A stretch of 64,000 nucleotides of DNA from an uncultured Pelagibacteraceae bacterium (GCA_902611465.1 CACLZS010000003.1:28835-92834); one strand, 5' to 3'. Positions 11,689-21,639 are shown, numbered from the stretch's first letter. Made by a program: numbers and translations. The notes: generated by a model from the letters alone, not told the origin.

Positions 11689-12580
11689 AAAAATTTTAAT
11701 TATTGGTTGTGGACTTATAGGGTCTTCAATATTGAGAGGCTCTATAACTAAAAAAATATCCAAACACTATTTTGTTTTCGAAAAATCAAAAAAAAATATT
11801 CGAAAAATAAAAAAAATTGATAATAAAATAAGAATTATTAAAAAATTGGATGATAAATTATCTGATGTAGATCTTGTAGTGTTATCAACCCCAATGAGTG
11901 AATATGAGAAAATTATTCCTAATTTAAACAAGTATTTGAATAAAAATTGCTTAATTACTGATGTGGGCTCAACTAAAGAAAATATATTAAAACTTAAAAA
12001 TAAAAAACTATCAAAATCTCTTGATTGGATAACTAGTCACCCAATATCAGGTTCAGAAGTAAGTGGACCTGAGCATGGAACTAAAAATCTTTTTGTAAAT
12101 AAATGGTGTGTTGTAATAAGTGATAAAAATAAAATAAAACAAAGCAAATTATTGAAATTTTGGAAAAAATTAGGTTCAAATGTAATTATTATGGATGCAA
12201 AAATTCATGATAAAATTTTTTCAATAACAAGTCATTTGCCTCATTTAATCGCTTATAACCTAATTAAAACTGCACAAGACTTTCAAAAAAAACAAAATAA
12301 GGATGTCATAAAGTTTAGTGCTGGAGGATTAAGAGATTTTTCAAGAATAGCTGCATCCAATGAAATAATGTGGAGAGATATATTTTTCAATAATAAAAGA
12401 AATATAGTCAGTGCAATAAACTTATTTATTAATAATTTAAATTCATTTAAAAAAAATATAGAAAATTTAGATGATAAAACATTAAGAAAAAAATTAATTA
12501 ATTCAAAAAAGGTAAGGCAACAGATATTAAGTTTAAAACAAGATATAGCAAAACCAGATTTTGGAAGAGATCAAGATTAA
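11681..12580 (+). CDS. tyrA: Prephenate / arogenate dehydrogenase
   Basis: This NAD(P)-dependent dehydrogenase makes the oxidative step to tyrosine. The 299-aa protein opens with the Rossmann motif IIGCGLIGSSILRG, then VVLSTPMSEY, ITDVGSTK, the active-site SHPISGSEVSGPEHG and ITSHLPHLIAY, and the helical domain with FSAGGLRDFSRIAASNEIMWRDI. There is no ACT or chorismate-mutase domain, so it is the stand-alone form, often called tyrC in alphaproteobacteria. It is coupled to hisC and its stop overlaps the convergent peptidase gene by four bases (TTAA). Confidence 0.93.
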   Translation: MFKKILIIGCGLIGSSILRGSITKKISKHYFVFEKSKKNIRKIKKIDNKIRIIKKLDDKLSDVDLVVLSTPMSEYEKIIPNLNKYLNKNCLITDVGSTKENILKLKNKKLSKSLDWITSHPISGSEVSGPEHGTKNLFVNKWCVVISDKNKIKQSKLLKFWKKLGSNVIIMDAKIHDKIFSITSHLPHLIAYNLIKTAQDFQKKQNKDVIKFSAGGLRDFSRIAASNEIMWRDIFFNNKRNIVSAINLFINNLNSFKKNIENLDDKTLRKKLINSKKVRQQILSLKQDIAKPDFGRDQD

Positions 12581-13323
12581 ATTGATATAACCTTTGCTAC
12601 TTTTAAATTTACAGTTTTCTTAATTAATTTAATGGTCTGATTAATTGGCATGATTAATACCTTCTTTCTTGGTCCATATGCATGAATTAAATTCTTTGAA
12701 TTTAAACAAATTGCGACATGTCCCTTCCAAAAAATAATATCTCCTTTTTTGAACTTTTTTTTTTTAATTGATCCATTTTTAATTTTTATTTGGTCAATTG
12801 TATCTCTGGGAAAAAATTTATTATTAAATTTATAAAATATTTGTAATAAAGCTGAGCAGTCAATACCATCAAAACTTTTCCCACCCCACTTATATTTGCA
12901 ATTTAAAAAAAGTTTAAATATTTTTGTAAAATCTTTATTTTGTTTTTTTATAGTTTCTAATTCATTAAAGCTAATCCATTTGTTTTTTTCAAACATGACA
13001 AAATTATTATTTTTATTTAAAATTTCAATTTCTGATGAAAAAGGAAGGTATTTTTTTGTACCAAATTTACTTTTAGGTTTTGAATAAATTTTAGATTTTA
13101 ATACACTAACTTTATACGTCTTATCTAATCTTTTTTTAAACTTTCCAACTTTTATAAAACCTACATAATGATCAAAGTCAGTTTTGATCTTTAAAAAATT
13201 TTTATTTTTTTTGATTACTTTAAATTTTTCACCGTATAATAATTGAGTGCTTATATTAGAGTTTTTTGATGCTAACTCATATACGTTCAAGTATGAATTT
13301 CTGCAAAAAAAGCTATTTTGCAC
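12577..13323 (-). CDS. NlpC/P60 family peptidase with SH3-like N terminus
   Basis: This is a likely cell-wall or muropeptide endopeptidase (C40 fold) of 248 aa. Residues about 1-115 look like bacterial SH3 repeats (GEKFKVIKKN..FLKIK, ..YVGFI). The C-terminal half carries the C40 triad: Cys in YKWGGKSFDGIDCSALLQ, His in GHVAICLN and His in LIHAYGP. No signal peptide is seen, so it may act in the cytoplasm on imported muropeptides, which fits the AmpG-like permease just upstream. The start is GTG and overlaps the permease stop region by 11 bases. Confidence 0.86.
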   Translation of the reverse strand: MQNSFFCRNSYLNVYELASKNSNISTQLLYGEKFKVIKKNKNFLKIKTDFDHYVGFIKVGKFKKRLDKTYKVSVLKSKIYSKPKSKFGTKKYLPFSSEIEILNKNNNFVMFEKNKWISFNELETIKKQNKDFTKIFKLFLNCKYKWGGKSFDGIDCSALLQIFYKFNNKFFPRDTIDQIKIKNGSIKKKKFKKGDIIFWKGHVAICLNSKNLIHAYGPRKKVLIMPINQTIKLIKKTVNLKVAKVISI

Positions 13324-14686
13324 CGATTTTTACTTTATTCCTTATAAACGAAAGACAAATTAGTGAAGGTATCACCATAACAGTTGTTATTACAAAAAAA
13401 GTACCCCAGTCTCCATTTAACCAATCTACCAACGCTCCTGACGATGAGGCAAGCGTTGTTCTTCCAGCTGTCCCAATTGATGCCAATAATGCATATTGAG
13501 TAGCTGTATAGGTTCTATCCACTAACAATGATATAAAGGCAACAAATGCAACAGTAGCGAATGCTGCAGTTATGTCATCTGCAATTACAGCTATTGCAAA
13601 TAAAAGTTCAGATTTACCTGTCCAAGCTAAAACTGCAAAAATAAGATTTGTTAGAGCCATTAAACCACCGGCAAAAAACATTGTTTTAATGGTTCCAGCT
13701 CGCATTGCCATTATTCCACCAAGTAAAGTGAAAACTACAGTAGTAATCCATCCTAATCCTTTAGAATAAATAGCTATTTGACCCTTAGAAAAACCAATTT
13801 CCTTGTAAAAAACAATCGACATCCGACCTAAAAATGCTTCTCCGATCTTGAATAAAAATACAAAACCTAAAATTCCTAGTGCAATTGCTAATCCATTTTT
13901 TTTGAAAAAACTAATTATTGGTCCACCAATCGTTCCTGTAATATAAGCAACAAAATTTGTTAAAATATTGTTGGATCCAAGCTTATCTCTAATTATTTGA
14001 TCTGTTGCTTTTTGATTATTTACTCTATTAAAATCAATTGTTTCGTGAACAAACATCAAACCTATATTCATCAAAATAATCAAAATTCCTAAAACTAAAA
14101 AAGTAGCCTGCCAATAATCTGCTACGCCCATGTTTTCAAAAAATTCTGCAGTAAATAATGCTACAACACCTCCTAATTTATACCCTGTCCACCATCCAAC
14201 AACTGCCATAGCAGCTCCAGCGGCCATAGATTTTCCTTCATTTGAATTAATCTGTTCAATTCTTAGTGCATCAACAGTAATATCTTGAGTAGCAGAGGCA
14301 ATAGCAATTACTAATCCAATACTAATTAAAAGTGCTAGGTTTTGAGTAGGATTAATAAAACTCCAAACTATCAAGCTTAGTAAAATAATTATTTGCATTA
14401 ATACAATCCACCCACGTCTATGTCCTAATTTTTTTGTTAAAAATGGAATTTGTACTCTATCAATTATCGGAGCCCATAAATAATTAAAGGCATACACCCC
14501 AAATATTAATCCTGCCCAACCAATTGTTGATCTACTTAATCCTTCTTCCTTAAGCCAAAGACTTAAGCTACTTGCAATTAATACCCATGGAAAACCACTT
14601 ATTGCTCCTAGAAGCAATATTCTTAACATCCTTATATCTTTATAAACTAATAATGAGTCAACCCAGCTTTGTTTTGTTTCAAACAT
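13313..14686 (-). CDS. ampG: AmpG-like MFS permease
   Basis: This 12-TM major-facilitator protein is similar to AmpG, which imports anhydromuropeptides for wall recycling. The N-terminal block LLLGAISGFPWVLIASSLSLWLKEEGLSRSTIGWAG, APIIDRV and GHRRGWI fit AmpG/PAT permeases. I place the start at the inner ATG (14686; MFETKQSWVDSL) because it overlaps the trkH stop as TAATG, an arrangement used several times here; the ORF track start at 14701 adds five residues. The downstream NlpC/P60 gene supports a peptidoglycan-recycling role. Substrate is inferred. Confidence 0.85.
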   Translation of the reverse strand: MFETKQSWVDSLLVYKDIRMLRILLLGAISGFPWVLIASSLSLWLKEEGLSRSTIGWAGLIFGVYAFNYLWAPIIDRVQIPFLTKKLGHRRGWIVLMQIIILLSLIVWSFINPTQNLALLISIGLVIAIASATQDITVDALRIEQINSNEGKSMAAGAAMAVVGWWTGYKLGGVVALFTAEFFENMGVADYWQATFLVLGILIILMNIGLMFVHETIDFNRVNNQKATDQIIRDKLGSNNILTNFVAYITGTIGGPIISFFKKNGLAIALGILGFVFLFKIGEAFLGRMSIVFYKEIGFSKGQIAIYSKGLGWITTVVFTLLGGIMAMRAGTIKTMFFAGGLMALTNLIFAVLAWTGKSELLFAIAVIADDITAAFATVAFVAFISLLVDRTYTATQYALLASIGTAGRTTLASSSGALVDWLNGDWGTFFVITTVMVIPSLICLSFIRNKVKIGAK

Positions 14687-16134
14687 TAATATTTTCTCCA
14701 AAATGATGGAATAAACAATACTAATACAGCAAACAATTCTAATCTACCTAAAATCATCGCTAAGCTTAAAATCCATTTTGAAAAATCAGATAAATTAGAA
14801 AAATTACCATTTGGACCAATAATATCACCTAAACCAGGTCCTACATTTGATATTGATGTTGCAGCAGCAGATATTGAAGTTGTTAAATCTAAACCACTTG
14901 TTGATAAAAGAGCAGTTATAATAAAAAAAATTACAATATATAAAAATATAAAGGAAATAATTGATGCTAAAAACTTTTCATCAATATTATTATTTTCATA
15001 TTTTATTTTAAATATACCTCTAGGATAAATTATTTTCTTTAGTTGTACAGAAACAAACTGGAATAAAATCTGTACCCTAAATATTTTAATCCCACAAGCT
15101 GTTGAGCCTGCACATCCACCGATAAACATAAGAATAAGAAAATAGATTAATGGGAATTGACCCCAATCACTAAAGTTTTGAGTTACATAACCAGTTCCAG
15201 TTAAAATTGATATTACATTAAATGCAACTGACCTAATACTGGTATCAAAAAAGCTTTGATTTTTTGTAAGTAGATATAGATACATTAAAAGAATTGAAAA
15301 AAGGACAATCTTTATAAAAGTTTTAATTTGTGTATCATTAAAAAATATTTTTTTGTCCCCATTTAAGTATTTGATATAGGCAATAAATGGAATGCTTCCT
15401 AAAATTATAAATATAATTGATGTAAATTCAATAAGTGAACTATCAAAATATCCAATAGACTCATCATAATTTGAAAAACCCCCTGTTGCAATTGTTGTCA
15501 TTGAGTGAACTATGCTATCAAAAAAGTTCATCCCGAATATTTTATAAAATAATGCGCAAATAAAAGTTAATCCTGAGTATACCAAGATCAATCTCAATGC
15601 TATTTCTTTTGATCTAGGTAAAATTTTTTCTGGGGTATCACTAGTGGATATTATAAACAACTGCATTCCACCAATATTCATAAGTGGCATTAAAGTAATT
15701 GCCATCACAATGATACCAATTCCACCCAACCATTGAAGCATTCCCCTCCAAAGCAAGATACTTTTTGGCGTTTCATTTAAATTGGTGATTATAGTTGATC
15801 CAGTTGTAGTAATACCCGACATACTCTCAAAAAAAGCGTCTGTTACACTCAATTCTATTTCAGAAAATATGAACGGAAGTGAGCCAAAAATAGCAATACT
15901 CAACCAAGATAAAGCTGTTAAAAGAAAAGCTTGAGATAAACTAATTTTTTTATCATGATCTAAATTTGATAGTAAAAAGAGAATTCCAAATATAACAGTT
16001 ATAATTCCAGAACTTATAAAACTAGAATCAAATTCATCATAAAAAAACTGCGCAAAAATTGGCGCAATCATCGATATACCCAAAATAATTTGTAAAATTC
16101 CAAGGGTAAAGAAAACTGTTTTATAATTGGACAT
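14686..16134 (-). CDS. trkH: TrkH/KtrB-type potassium uptake protein
   Basis: This is a polytopic K+ channel-like transporter subunit of 482 aa. It has repeated membrane-pore-membrane units with selectivity-type loops, for example SGITTTGSTII near 130, TTIATGGFSNYD near 220, TGTGYVTQNFSDWG near 312 and SNVGPGLGDIIGP near 430, and the GGCAGSTACGIK motif. No trkA partner gene is next to it; it could be elsewhere in the genome. It is divergent from lysS with an 86-bp gap. Confidence 0.92.
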   Translation of the reverse strand: MSNYKTVFFTLGILQIILGISMIAPIFAQFFYDEFDSSFISSGIITVIFGILFLLSNLDHDKKISLSQAFLLTALSWLSIAIFGSLPFIFSEIELSVTDAFFESMSGITTTGSTIITNLNETPKSILLWRGMLQWLGGIGIIVMAITLMPLMNIGGMQLFIISTSDTPEKILPRSKEIALRLILVYSGLTFICALFYKIFGMNFFDSIVHSMTTIATGGFSNYDESIGYFDSSLIEFTSIIFIILGSIPFIAYIKYLNGDKKIFFNDTQIKTFIKIVLFSILLMYLYLLTKNQSFFDTSIRSVAFNVISILTGTGYVTQNFSDWGQFPLIYFLILMFIGGCAGSTACGIKIFRVQILFQFVSVQLKKIIYPRGIFKIKYENNNIDEKFLASIISFIFLYIVIFFIITALLSTSGLDLTTSISAAATSISNVGPGLGDIIGPNGNFSNLSDFSKWILSLAMILGRLELFAVLVLFIPSFWRKY

Positions 16135-16220
16135 TTTGATTGGACATTATTTTATGGTAAATAAATTTCAACTCTATAAGAATTATTAAAAACGTTATTT
16201 TATAGGCTGTTTAATTAAAA

Positions 16221-17789
16221 GTGATCGATAAAACCAACATAGATAAAACAAACGCTTGGCCCTTTGTTGAAGCTAAAAAGCTTCTAAGAGAGAGAAAAAA
16301 AAATATAGAAAATAAAGGAAAAATTATTTTACAAACAGGATACGGTCCTAGTGGTTTACCTCACATTGGTACTTTTGGTGAAGTGGCAAGAACTTCAATG
16401 ATCGTTAATGCATTAAATCATTTATCAGACCTCCCTAAAGAAATAATTACTTTCTCCGACGATATGGATGGACTTAGAAAAGTTCCAGAAAATATTCCCA
16501 ATCCTGAAAAACTTGAAGAAAATCTTCATAAACCTTTAACTCAAGTACCAGATCCTTTTGGAAAATTTAATAGTTTTGGTGAACACAATAATGAAATGTT
16601 AAAAAATTTTTTAGATAAATTTAAGTTTGAATACAGTTTTAAAAGTTCATCCGTTCTATATAAGTCTGGTTTTTTTAACGATACATTAAAAATAATTTTA
16701 GAAAATTATGAAGGAATAATGAATATAATCATCCCTACTCTTGGTAAAGAGAGACAAAAAACATATTCTCCTTTTTTACCAATATGTCCAGATACAGGGA
16801 TTGTATTAGAGATACCAGTCTCAGAGATAGATACTAAAAATTCAAAAATAATTTTTGATAATAATGGCAAAAAATTAGAACAAAGCATTTTAGATGGCAA
16901 TTGTAAATTACAATGGAAAGTTGATTGGGCTATGAGATGGTATGCCCTTGATGTAGATTTTGAAATGTATGGAAAAGATTTGATTGAGAGTGCAATTTTA
17001 TCTACTAAAATCATAAAACTATTGGGCAAGTCAAATCCATCTGGCTTTGCATATGAGTTATTTCTAGATGAAAAAGGTGAAAAAATATCTAAGTCAAAAG
17101 GAAATGGTATAACAATCGATCAATGGTTAGAGTATGCATCACCTGAAAGTCTCTCGTTGTATATGTACCAGAATCCAAAGAGAGCAAAAAAACTTTTTAG
17201 AGAAGTAGTACCAAAGGCTGTCGATGAATATCTTGATTTTATTGAAAAAGGTAAAACTCAAAACGAACTTCAAAAACTAATGAACCCTGTTTGGCATGTT
17301 CATAATTCAAATATACCAGAAGAAAATTCAATTATGTCCTTCTCAATGCTTTTAAATTTAGTTGAGACCAGCAATGCTGATAATAAAGAATTACTTTGGA
17401 AGTTTGTAAAGAAATATAAGAAAGATATAAATGAGAATATGTATCCAATTTTTGACAAATTAATATCCTATGCAATTAAATATTTTAATGACGCTATAAA
17501 ATCTAAAAAGATTTATAAAAAACCAAATGAAAGCGAAAAAATCGCTTTAGATGCTTTAGTAAACTCTTTAGATAACTGCGATGACGGAATGAAACCAGAG
17601 GACATTCAGACTACTATTTATACAGTCGGCAAAGAGAATGGTTATAAAGAAAATTTGCGCGATTGGTTCAAGTTAATATATGAGGTAGTTTTTGGGGTAG
17701 AAAATGGACCACGATTTGGTTTTTTTATAAGCTTTTTTGGAGTTCAAGAAACTAAAGAATTAATAAAAAGTAAATTAGAAAATGTTTAA
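16221..17789 (+). CDS. lysS: Lysyl-tRNA synthetase, class I
   Basis: This enzyme charges tRNA-Lys and belongs to the class I (archaeal-type, LysK) form that alphaproteobacteria often use. The 522-aa protein has the class I HIGH region GPSGLPHIGTFGE at residues 42-53 and the KMSKS-like EKISKSKGN near 290, with the C-terminal anticodon-binding helical domain (GVENGPRFGFFISFFG). The start is GTG. It overlaps pyrD by 8 bases, indicating co-translation. Confidence 0.96.
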   Translation: MIDKTNIDKTNAWPFVEAKKLLRERKKNIENKGKIILQTGYGPSGLPHIGTFGEVARTSMIVNALNHLSDLPKEIITFSDDMDGLRKVPENIPNPEKLEENLHKPLTQVPDPFGKFNSFGEHNNEMLKNFLDKFKFEYSFKSSSVLYKSGFFNDTLKIILENYEGIMNIIIPTLGKERQKTYSPFLPICPDTGIVLEIPVSEIDTKNSKIIFDNNGKKLEQSILDGNCKLQWKVDWAMRWYALDVDFEMYGKDLIESAILSTKIIKLLGKSNPSGFAYELFLDEKGEKISKSKGNGITIDQWLEYASPESLSLYMYQNPKRAKKLFREVVPKAVDEYLDFIEKGKTQNELQKLMNPVWHVHNSNIPEENSIMSFSMLLNLVETSNADNKELLWKFVKKYKKDINENMYPIFDKLISYAIKYFNDAIKSKKIYKKPNESEKIALDALVNSLDNCDDGMKPEDIQTTIYTVGKENGYKENLRDWFKLIYEVVFGVENGPRFGFFISFFGVQETKELIKSKLENV

Positions 17790-18822
17790 TATTTTAAGAC
17801 CACTAATTTTTAAATTTAGCCCTGAAGTAGCCCATTCTTTAGCAATAAAAGCACTAAAATTAAATAATATTCCTTACTCAAAACCCAAAGATAATCATAT
17901 TTTAGAAACAACTTTTTGTGAAAAAAAATTATCTTCACCAATTGGTGTTGCAGCTGGCTTTGATAAAAATGCTGAAGTATATAATCCTCTGTTTAATCTT
18001 GGATTTGGTTTTGTCGAAGTAGGGACAATTACTCCAAAACCCCAATTTGGTAACCCTAAACCAAGAGTTTTTAGACTTGAAGAAGATGAAGCTCTTATAA
18101 ATAGATTAGGTTTTAATAATTCTGGTTCAGAACGAATTAGTCAGACAATAAAGGAAAATAATAAAAAGGGTTTTTTAGGAATAAATATTGGACCAAATAA
18201 AGACTCTAAGGACAGAGTTGAGGATTATTTAATTTGTTTTCGTAAATTTTATAATTTAGCTGATTATATAACTATAAACATCTCCTCACCAAATACAGAA
18301 AATTTAAGAGACTTTCATAACCAAGATGAATTAAATTCATTGATTGACAAACTAAGAAATGAAAAAAAAGAGTTAAATTCAAACATTCCATTAGCAATAA
18401 AAGTTTCACCTGATCTAAATGACGATCAAATTAATGAAGTATCCAAGATCATTATAGAACAAGAAATAGGAATTATTATTGTTTCCAATACCACAGATAA
18501 GAATAGAGAAAATTTAAAAAATATAAATAAATTAGAAAAGGGTGGACTGTCAGGTAAACCAATTGTAAAGATTTCAAACGAAGCAATTTCTAAATTTTAT
18601 AAAATTCTAAAAGATAAAACAAAAATAATAGGAGTGGGTGGTGTTAGCAATGGACAAGATGCTTTTGAAAAAATAACTTCTGGCGCAACACTCGTTCAAT
18701 TATATACTGGAATGGTTTATAGAGGTCCTCGTATAGCTTCAAAAATAAGTACAGAATTAATTGATTTATTAAAAAATAAGGGGTTTAAAAATGTTTCAGA
18801 GGCCATTGGAACTAAAAATTAA
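17782..18822 (+). CDS. pyrD: Dihydroorotate dehydrogenase, class 2 (quinone)
   Basis: PyrD oxidises dihydroorotate to orotate in pyrimidine synthesis and passes electrons to quinone at the membrane. The 346-aa product has the class 2 N-terminal helix (RPLIFKFSPEVAHSLAIKALK), SPIGVAAGFDKNAEVYNPL, VGTITPKPQFGNPKPRVFRL, NISSPNTENLRD with the class 2 catalytic Ser, and GVGGVSNGQDAFEKI. Length is normal. It overlaps lysS and is followed 43 bp later by rpmB with its own promoter. Confidence 0.97.
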   Translation: MFNILRPLIFKFSPEVAHSLAIKALKLNNIPYSKPKDNHILETTFCEKKLSSPIGVAAGFDKNAEVYNPLFNLGFGFVEVGTITPKPQFGNPKPRVFRLEEDEALINRLGFNNSGSERISQTIKENNKKGFLGINIGPNKDSKDRVEDYLICFRKFYNLADYITINISSPNTENLRDFHNQDELNSLIDKLRNEKKELNSNIPLAIKVSPDLNDDQINEVSKIIIEQEIGIIIVSNTTDKNRENLKNINKLEKGGLSGKPIVKISNEAISKFYKILKDKTKIIGVGGVSNGQDAFEKITSGATLVQLYTGMVYRGPRIASKISTELIDLLKNKGFKNVSEAIGTKN

Positions 18823-18824
18823 TC

Positions 18825-18853
18825 TTGACGCGATAAGATTCAGATCTTATACA
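18825..18853 (+). promoter_or_regulatory. Strong sigma-70 promoter for rpmB
   Basis: TTGACG (18825-18830) and TATACA (18848-18853) are separated by exactly 17 bp. The predicted start near 18860 is only about 6 nt before the rpmB ATG at 18866, and there is no Shine-Dalgarno sequence, so the message would be nearly leaderless. Confidence 0.8.
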
Positions 18854-18865
18854 GGCTCATAATTT

Positions 18866-19147
18866 ATGTCTAAAAAATGTGAACTTACTGGAAAAATCCC
18901 ACTCAAGGGTCATAACGTTAGTCATGCTAACAATAAGACTAAAAGAAGATTTCTTCCAAATCTAAAAAAAGTTAAGTTTAAAAGTGAGCTACTTAAGAGA
19001 AGTTTAAGATTAACCGTCTCAAATGCTGGGGTTAGATCAGTAGATAAAAAAGGTAGTTTTGATCAATTTCTTATTTCAGCTAAGTTTAGAGATTTATCAT
19101 TAAGACTAAAAAAATTAAAAAAATCCTTAGTCAGTAAATCTGCATAA
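18866..19147 (+). CDS. rpmB: 50S ribosomal protein L28
   Basis: L28 is a structural protein of the large subunit. The 93-aa product starts [36 protein letters not shown] and continues [15 protein letters not shown], a clear L28 signature. It has its own promoter and an extremely short 5' leader. Its TAA overlaps the ATG of the transporter gene downstream (TAATG). Confidence 0.97.
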   Translation: MSKKCELTGKIPLKGHNVSHANNKTKRRFLPNLKKVKFKSELLKRSLRLTVSNAGVRSVDKKGSFDQFLISAKFRDLSLRLKKLKKSLVSKSA

Positions 19148-19695
19148 TGAATAAAGTATTTTTAACACTCTCATTTTTAATGGGATTGGTTGTTTTAGCG
19201 TCTAATTATTTAGTCCAATTTCCAATTAAATATTATGGTCTTCAAGAAATTCTTACATATGGAGCATTCAGTTATCCTATAGCTTTTTTAATAACTGATC
19301 TAGCAAATAGATCTTTTGGTAAATTAGTTGCTAGAAAAATTGTGTATATAGGGTTTACGATAGGTATTTTATTTACACTAATTTTCTCAACAAATTTTGC
19401 CGATTTAATCTCAGTAAGAATAGCAATTGGCTCAGGAACAGCATTTATTATTGCTCAATTACTGGATGTACAAATATTTGATCAATTAAGACAAAAAAAA
19501 TGGTTTATTGCGCCACTTGCCTCTTCATTAATTGGTTCTACCGTTGATACATTTTTATTCTTTTCGATTTCATTTTATGGAACAGGAATACCTTGGGTGA
19601 CACTGTCTTTAGGAGATTTAGCAGTAAAGATTTTTGTAGCTTTAGTAATGTTGATACCTTTTAGATTATTATTAGGTACTTTAAAAGCTGCTTAA
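19147..19695 (+). CDS. Queuosine precursor transporter (YhhQ/VUT family)
   Basis: This 182-aa inner-membrane protein matches the VUT/YhhQ family, which imports preQ0/preQ1 for tRNA queuosine modification. It has about six TM segments, with the typical ITDLANRSFGKLVARKIVYIG block near residue 49, FIIAQLLDVQIFDQLRQKKWFIAPLASSLIGSTVDTFLFF and VKIFVALVMLIPFRLLL. It is coupled to rpmB by a one-base overlap, keeping two translation-related genes together. Its stop is one base from the convergent aguA. Confidence 0.88.
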   Translation: MNKVFLTLSFLMGLVVLASNYLVQFPIKYYGLQEILTYGAFSYPIAFLITDLANRSFGKLVARKIVYIGFTIGILFTLIFSTNFADLISVRIAIGSGTAFIIAQLLDVQIFDQLRQKKWFIAPLASSLIGSTVDTFLFFSISFYGTGIPWVTLSLGDLAVKIFVALVMLIPFRLLLGTLKAA

Positions 19696-19696
19696 T

Positions 19697-20761
19697 TCAA
19701 ATTTTTGGCTCTTGTTGTGTCATGCAATGAATGGCTCCAAAACCCCAAATTAAATCACTACAATCAACAGGAACAACTTTTCTATTTGTAAAAAATTTTC
19801 TAAAAATTTTTATTACCTTTTTGTCTTCTTTCACATTAAATACTGGAACCAAGACTGTTTTATTACTTATGAAAAAATTTAAATAACTTGCTGGGACACG
19901 AGTTTTGTCTATGACAACTGGGCTTGGCATAGGAATCTTTATAATTGTAAATTTTTTCCCATTTTCATCGTAACTTTTACTTAATATTTTTAAATTTTCT
20001 TTAAGAGCTTTATAATTTTTATCTGATCTATTATTTTCTACAGCTATCATAATCGTACTTTTTGAAACAAATCTTGCAATATCATCAATATGACCGTGTG
20101 TGTCATCTCCAACAATTCCTTTATTAAGCCAAATAAAATTTTTTGCATTTAAATATTTTGAAAATAGATTTTCATAATCAATTTTTTTGAATCCTTTATT
20201 TCTCTCTTGTTTTCTACTTAATAAGCACTCCTTTGTAAGTAATATGGAGCCTGATCCATTATTGTCAAATGCACCTCCTTCCATCACTACTCTTACAAAC
20301 TTTTTTGAATTTACTTTTTTAGGCAGAATACTTTCAATATTTAAGTACCTACTAATATAATTATTGATTTTGTTATCATTTCCGAAATTTTTATATTTTG
20401 ACCAGGCATTAAATTTAAAATCAAGCATGGTCTTTTTTCGATTTTTCTTGTTGACTAAAAATATTGGTCCAGAATCTCTAAGCCAAAGTCTGTCTGTCTT
20501 AAGTTTATGAAATTTAATTTTAGAAATATTACAACCTATTTTTTTTAAATGTATTCTTGTGGTATCAATACTTTTGTTATTATTGACTAATAAATCTATT
20601 CTTTGATCTTTTGTTAAATATTTTATTATTTTTCCAACTACATTTGGAATTTTTTCAAATAATCCAGGCCAATCATTTTTATTATGTGGCCACGCAATCC
20701 AAACTGATTTTTGAGGCTCCCATTCTGCTGGGATTCTAAATTCATCTATTTTTTTACTCAT
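19697..20761 (-). CDS. aguA: Agmatine deiminase
   Basis: AguA hydrolyses agmatine to N-carbamoylputrescine and ammonia. The 354-aa protein has the guanidine-modifying fold signatures: IPAEWEPQKSVWIAWPHNKNDWPG at the start, RLWLRDSGPIF, VMEGGAFDNNGSGSILLTKECLL, DDTHGHIDDIARFV, and the catalytic Cys near the end in GAIHCMTQQEP. It overlaps aguB by 8 bases and is the last gene of the polyamine operon. The enzyme looks intact although the next-step gene aguB is frameshifted. Confidence 0.94.
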   Translation of the reverse strand: MSKKIDEFRIPAEWEPQKSVWIAWPHNKNDWPGLFEKIPNVVGKIIKYLTKDQRIDLLVNNNKSIDTTRIHLKKIGCNISKIKFHKLKTDRLWLRDSGPIFLVNKKNRKKTMLDFKFNAWSKYKNFGNDNKINNYISRYLNIESILPKKVNSKKFVRVVMEGGAFDNNGSGSILLTKECLLSRKQERNKGFKKIDYENLFSKYLNAKNFIWLNKGIVGDDTHGHIDDIARFVSKSTIMIAVENNRSDKNYKALKENLKILSKSYDENGKKFTIIKIPMPSPVVIDKTRVPASYLNFFISNKTVLVPVFNVKEDKKVIKIFRKFFTNRKVVPVDCSDLIWGFGAIHCMTQQEPKI

Positions 20762-21636
20762 CTTCAGGATTTTTGAGAATATCTTTATAAAATTCAGTTC
20801 TTCTATCTCTTAAAAAAGGCCAGTGTTGTCTAGCAGTGTCTATTTTTTTATAATCAACTTCACAAACTAAAATATCTTCTTTCTTATTTCCTGCTTTTGC
20901 AATTATTTTACCACTAGGGTCTATCACCATTGAATTACCCCAAAATTCAATTTTTTTCCTACCCTTCGTTTCTACCCCAACTCTATTTATAGCAGCCACA
21001 TAAGTTCCATTAGCAATAGCATGAGATTTTTGCATTGTAATCCAAGACTCTAATTGAGATTTACCAAATTTCTTTTTTTTCTTTTGGGTGCCATCCAATA
21101 GCAGTAGGATAAAAAATAATTTGAGCTCCTTTTAAAGCTGTTAATCTTGCTGCTTCCGGGAACCATTGATCCCAACATATAAGAGGACCTATCTTGCCAA
21201 ATTTAGTTTTCACACTTTTGAAACCTAGGTCTCCAGGACTGAAATAAAATTTTTCATAATACCCTGGGTCATCAGGTATGTGCATCTTGCGATATTTAGA
21301 TAGAATATTACCTTTTTCATTAATAATGATACTAGTGTTATGATAAAATCCAGATGTTTTTTTTTCAAACATCGTAATATTCAATACGACACCAAGCTCC
21401 TTTGCTAAATCACAAAAAATTCTAGAGGTTGTTCCTGGAATTTTTTCTGCCAATTTAAAGTTTGAATGACTTTCTGTTTGGCAAAAATAATTAGACAAAA
21501 ACAGCTCTGGAAGACATATTATCTTTGCCTTTTTTCTTGCAGCTTTTTTAATGTTTTTTATAGCTAAATCAATATTAGATTGAATTGTACCTAAAGATTT
21601 ACTTTGTATTAAACCGATTTTGATTTTTTTGATCAT
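20754..21636 (-). pseudogene. aguB: N-carbamoylputrescine amidase, split by a one-base frameshift
   Basis: AguB is a nitrilase-family amidase that turns N-carbamoylputrescine into putrescine. The ORF track lists two pieces, 21061-21636 (191 aa) and 20754-21098 (114 aa). The first has all catalytic residues: Glu44 (PELF), Lys117 (YRKMHIP) and Cys154 (CWDQWFPEA). It runs into GWHPKEKKEIW-stop where FGKSQLESW should follow. An A8 run (21080-21073) is the break: with seven A the frame reads EKKKFGKSQLESW and gives one protein of about 292 aa, the normal family length. Options are a real mutation, a homopolymer sequencing error, or slippage-based recoding. The rest of both halves is well conserved, which argues for a recent event or error. 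Confidence 0.9.
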
Positions 21637-21639
21637 TAA

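Noticed and set aside
16125-16147. Two copies of ATTGGACATT around the trkH start
   Set aside because: The copies are 13 bp apart and out of frame with each other; one overlaps the coding start. Too short to support a regulatory call.
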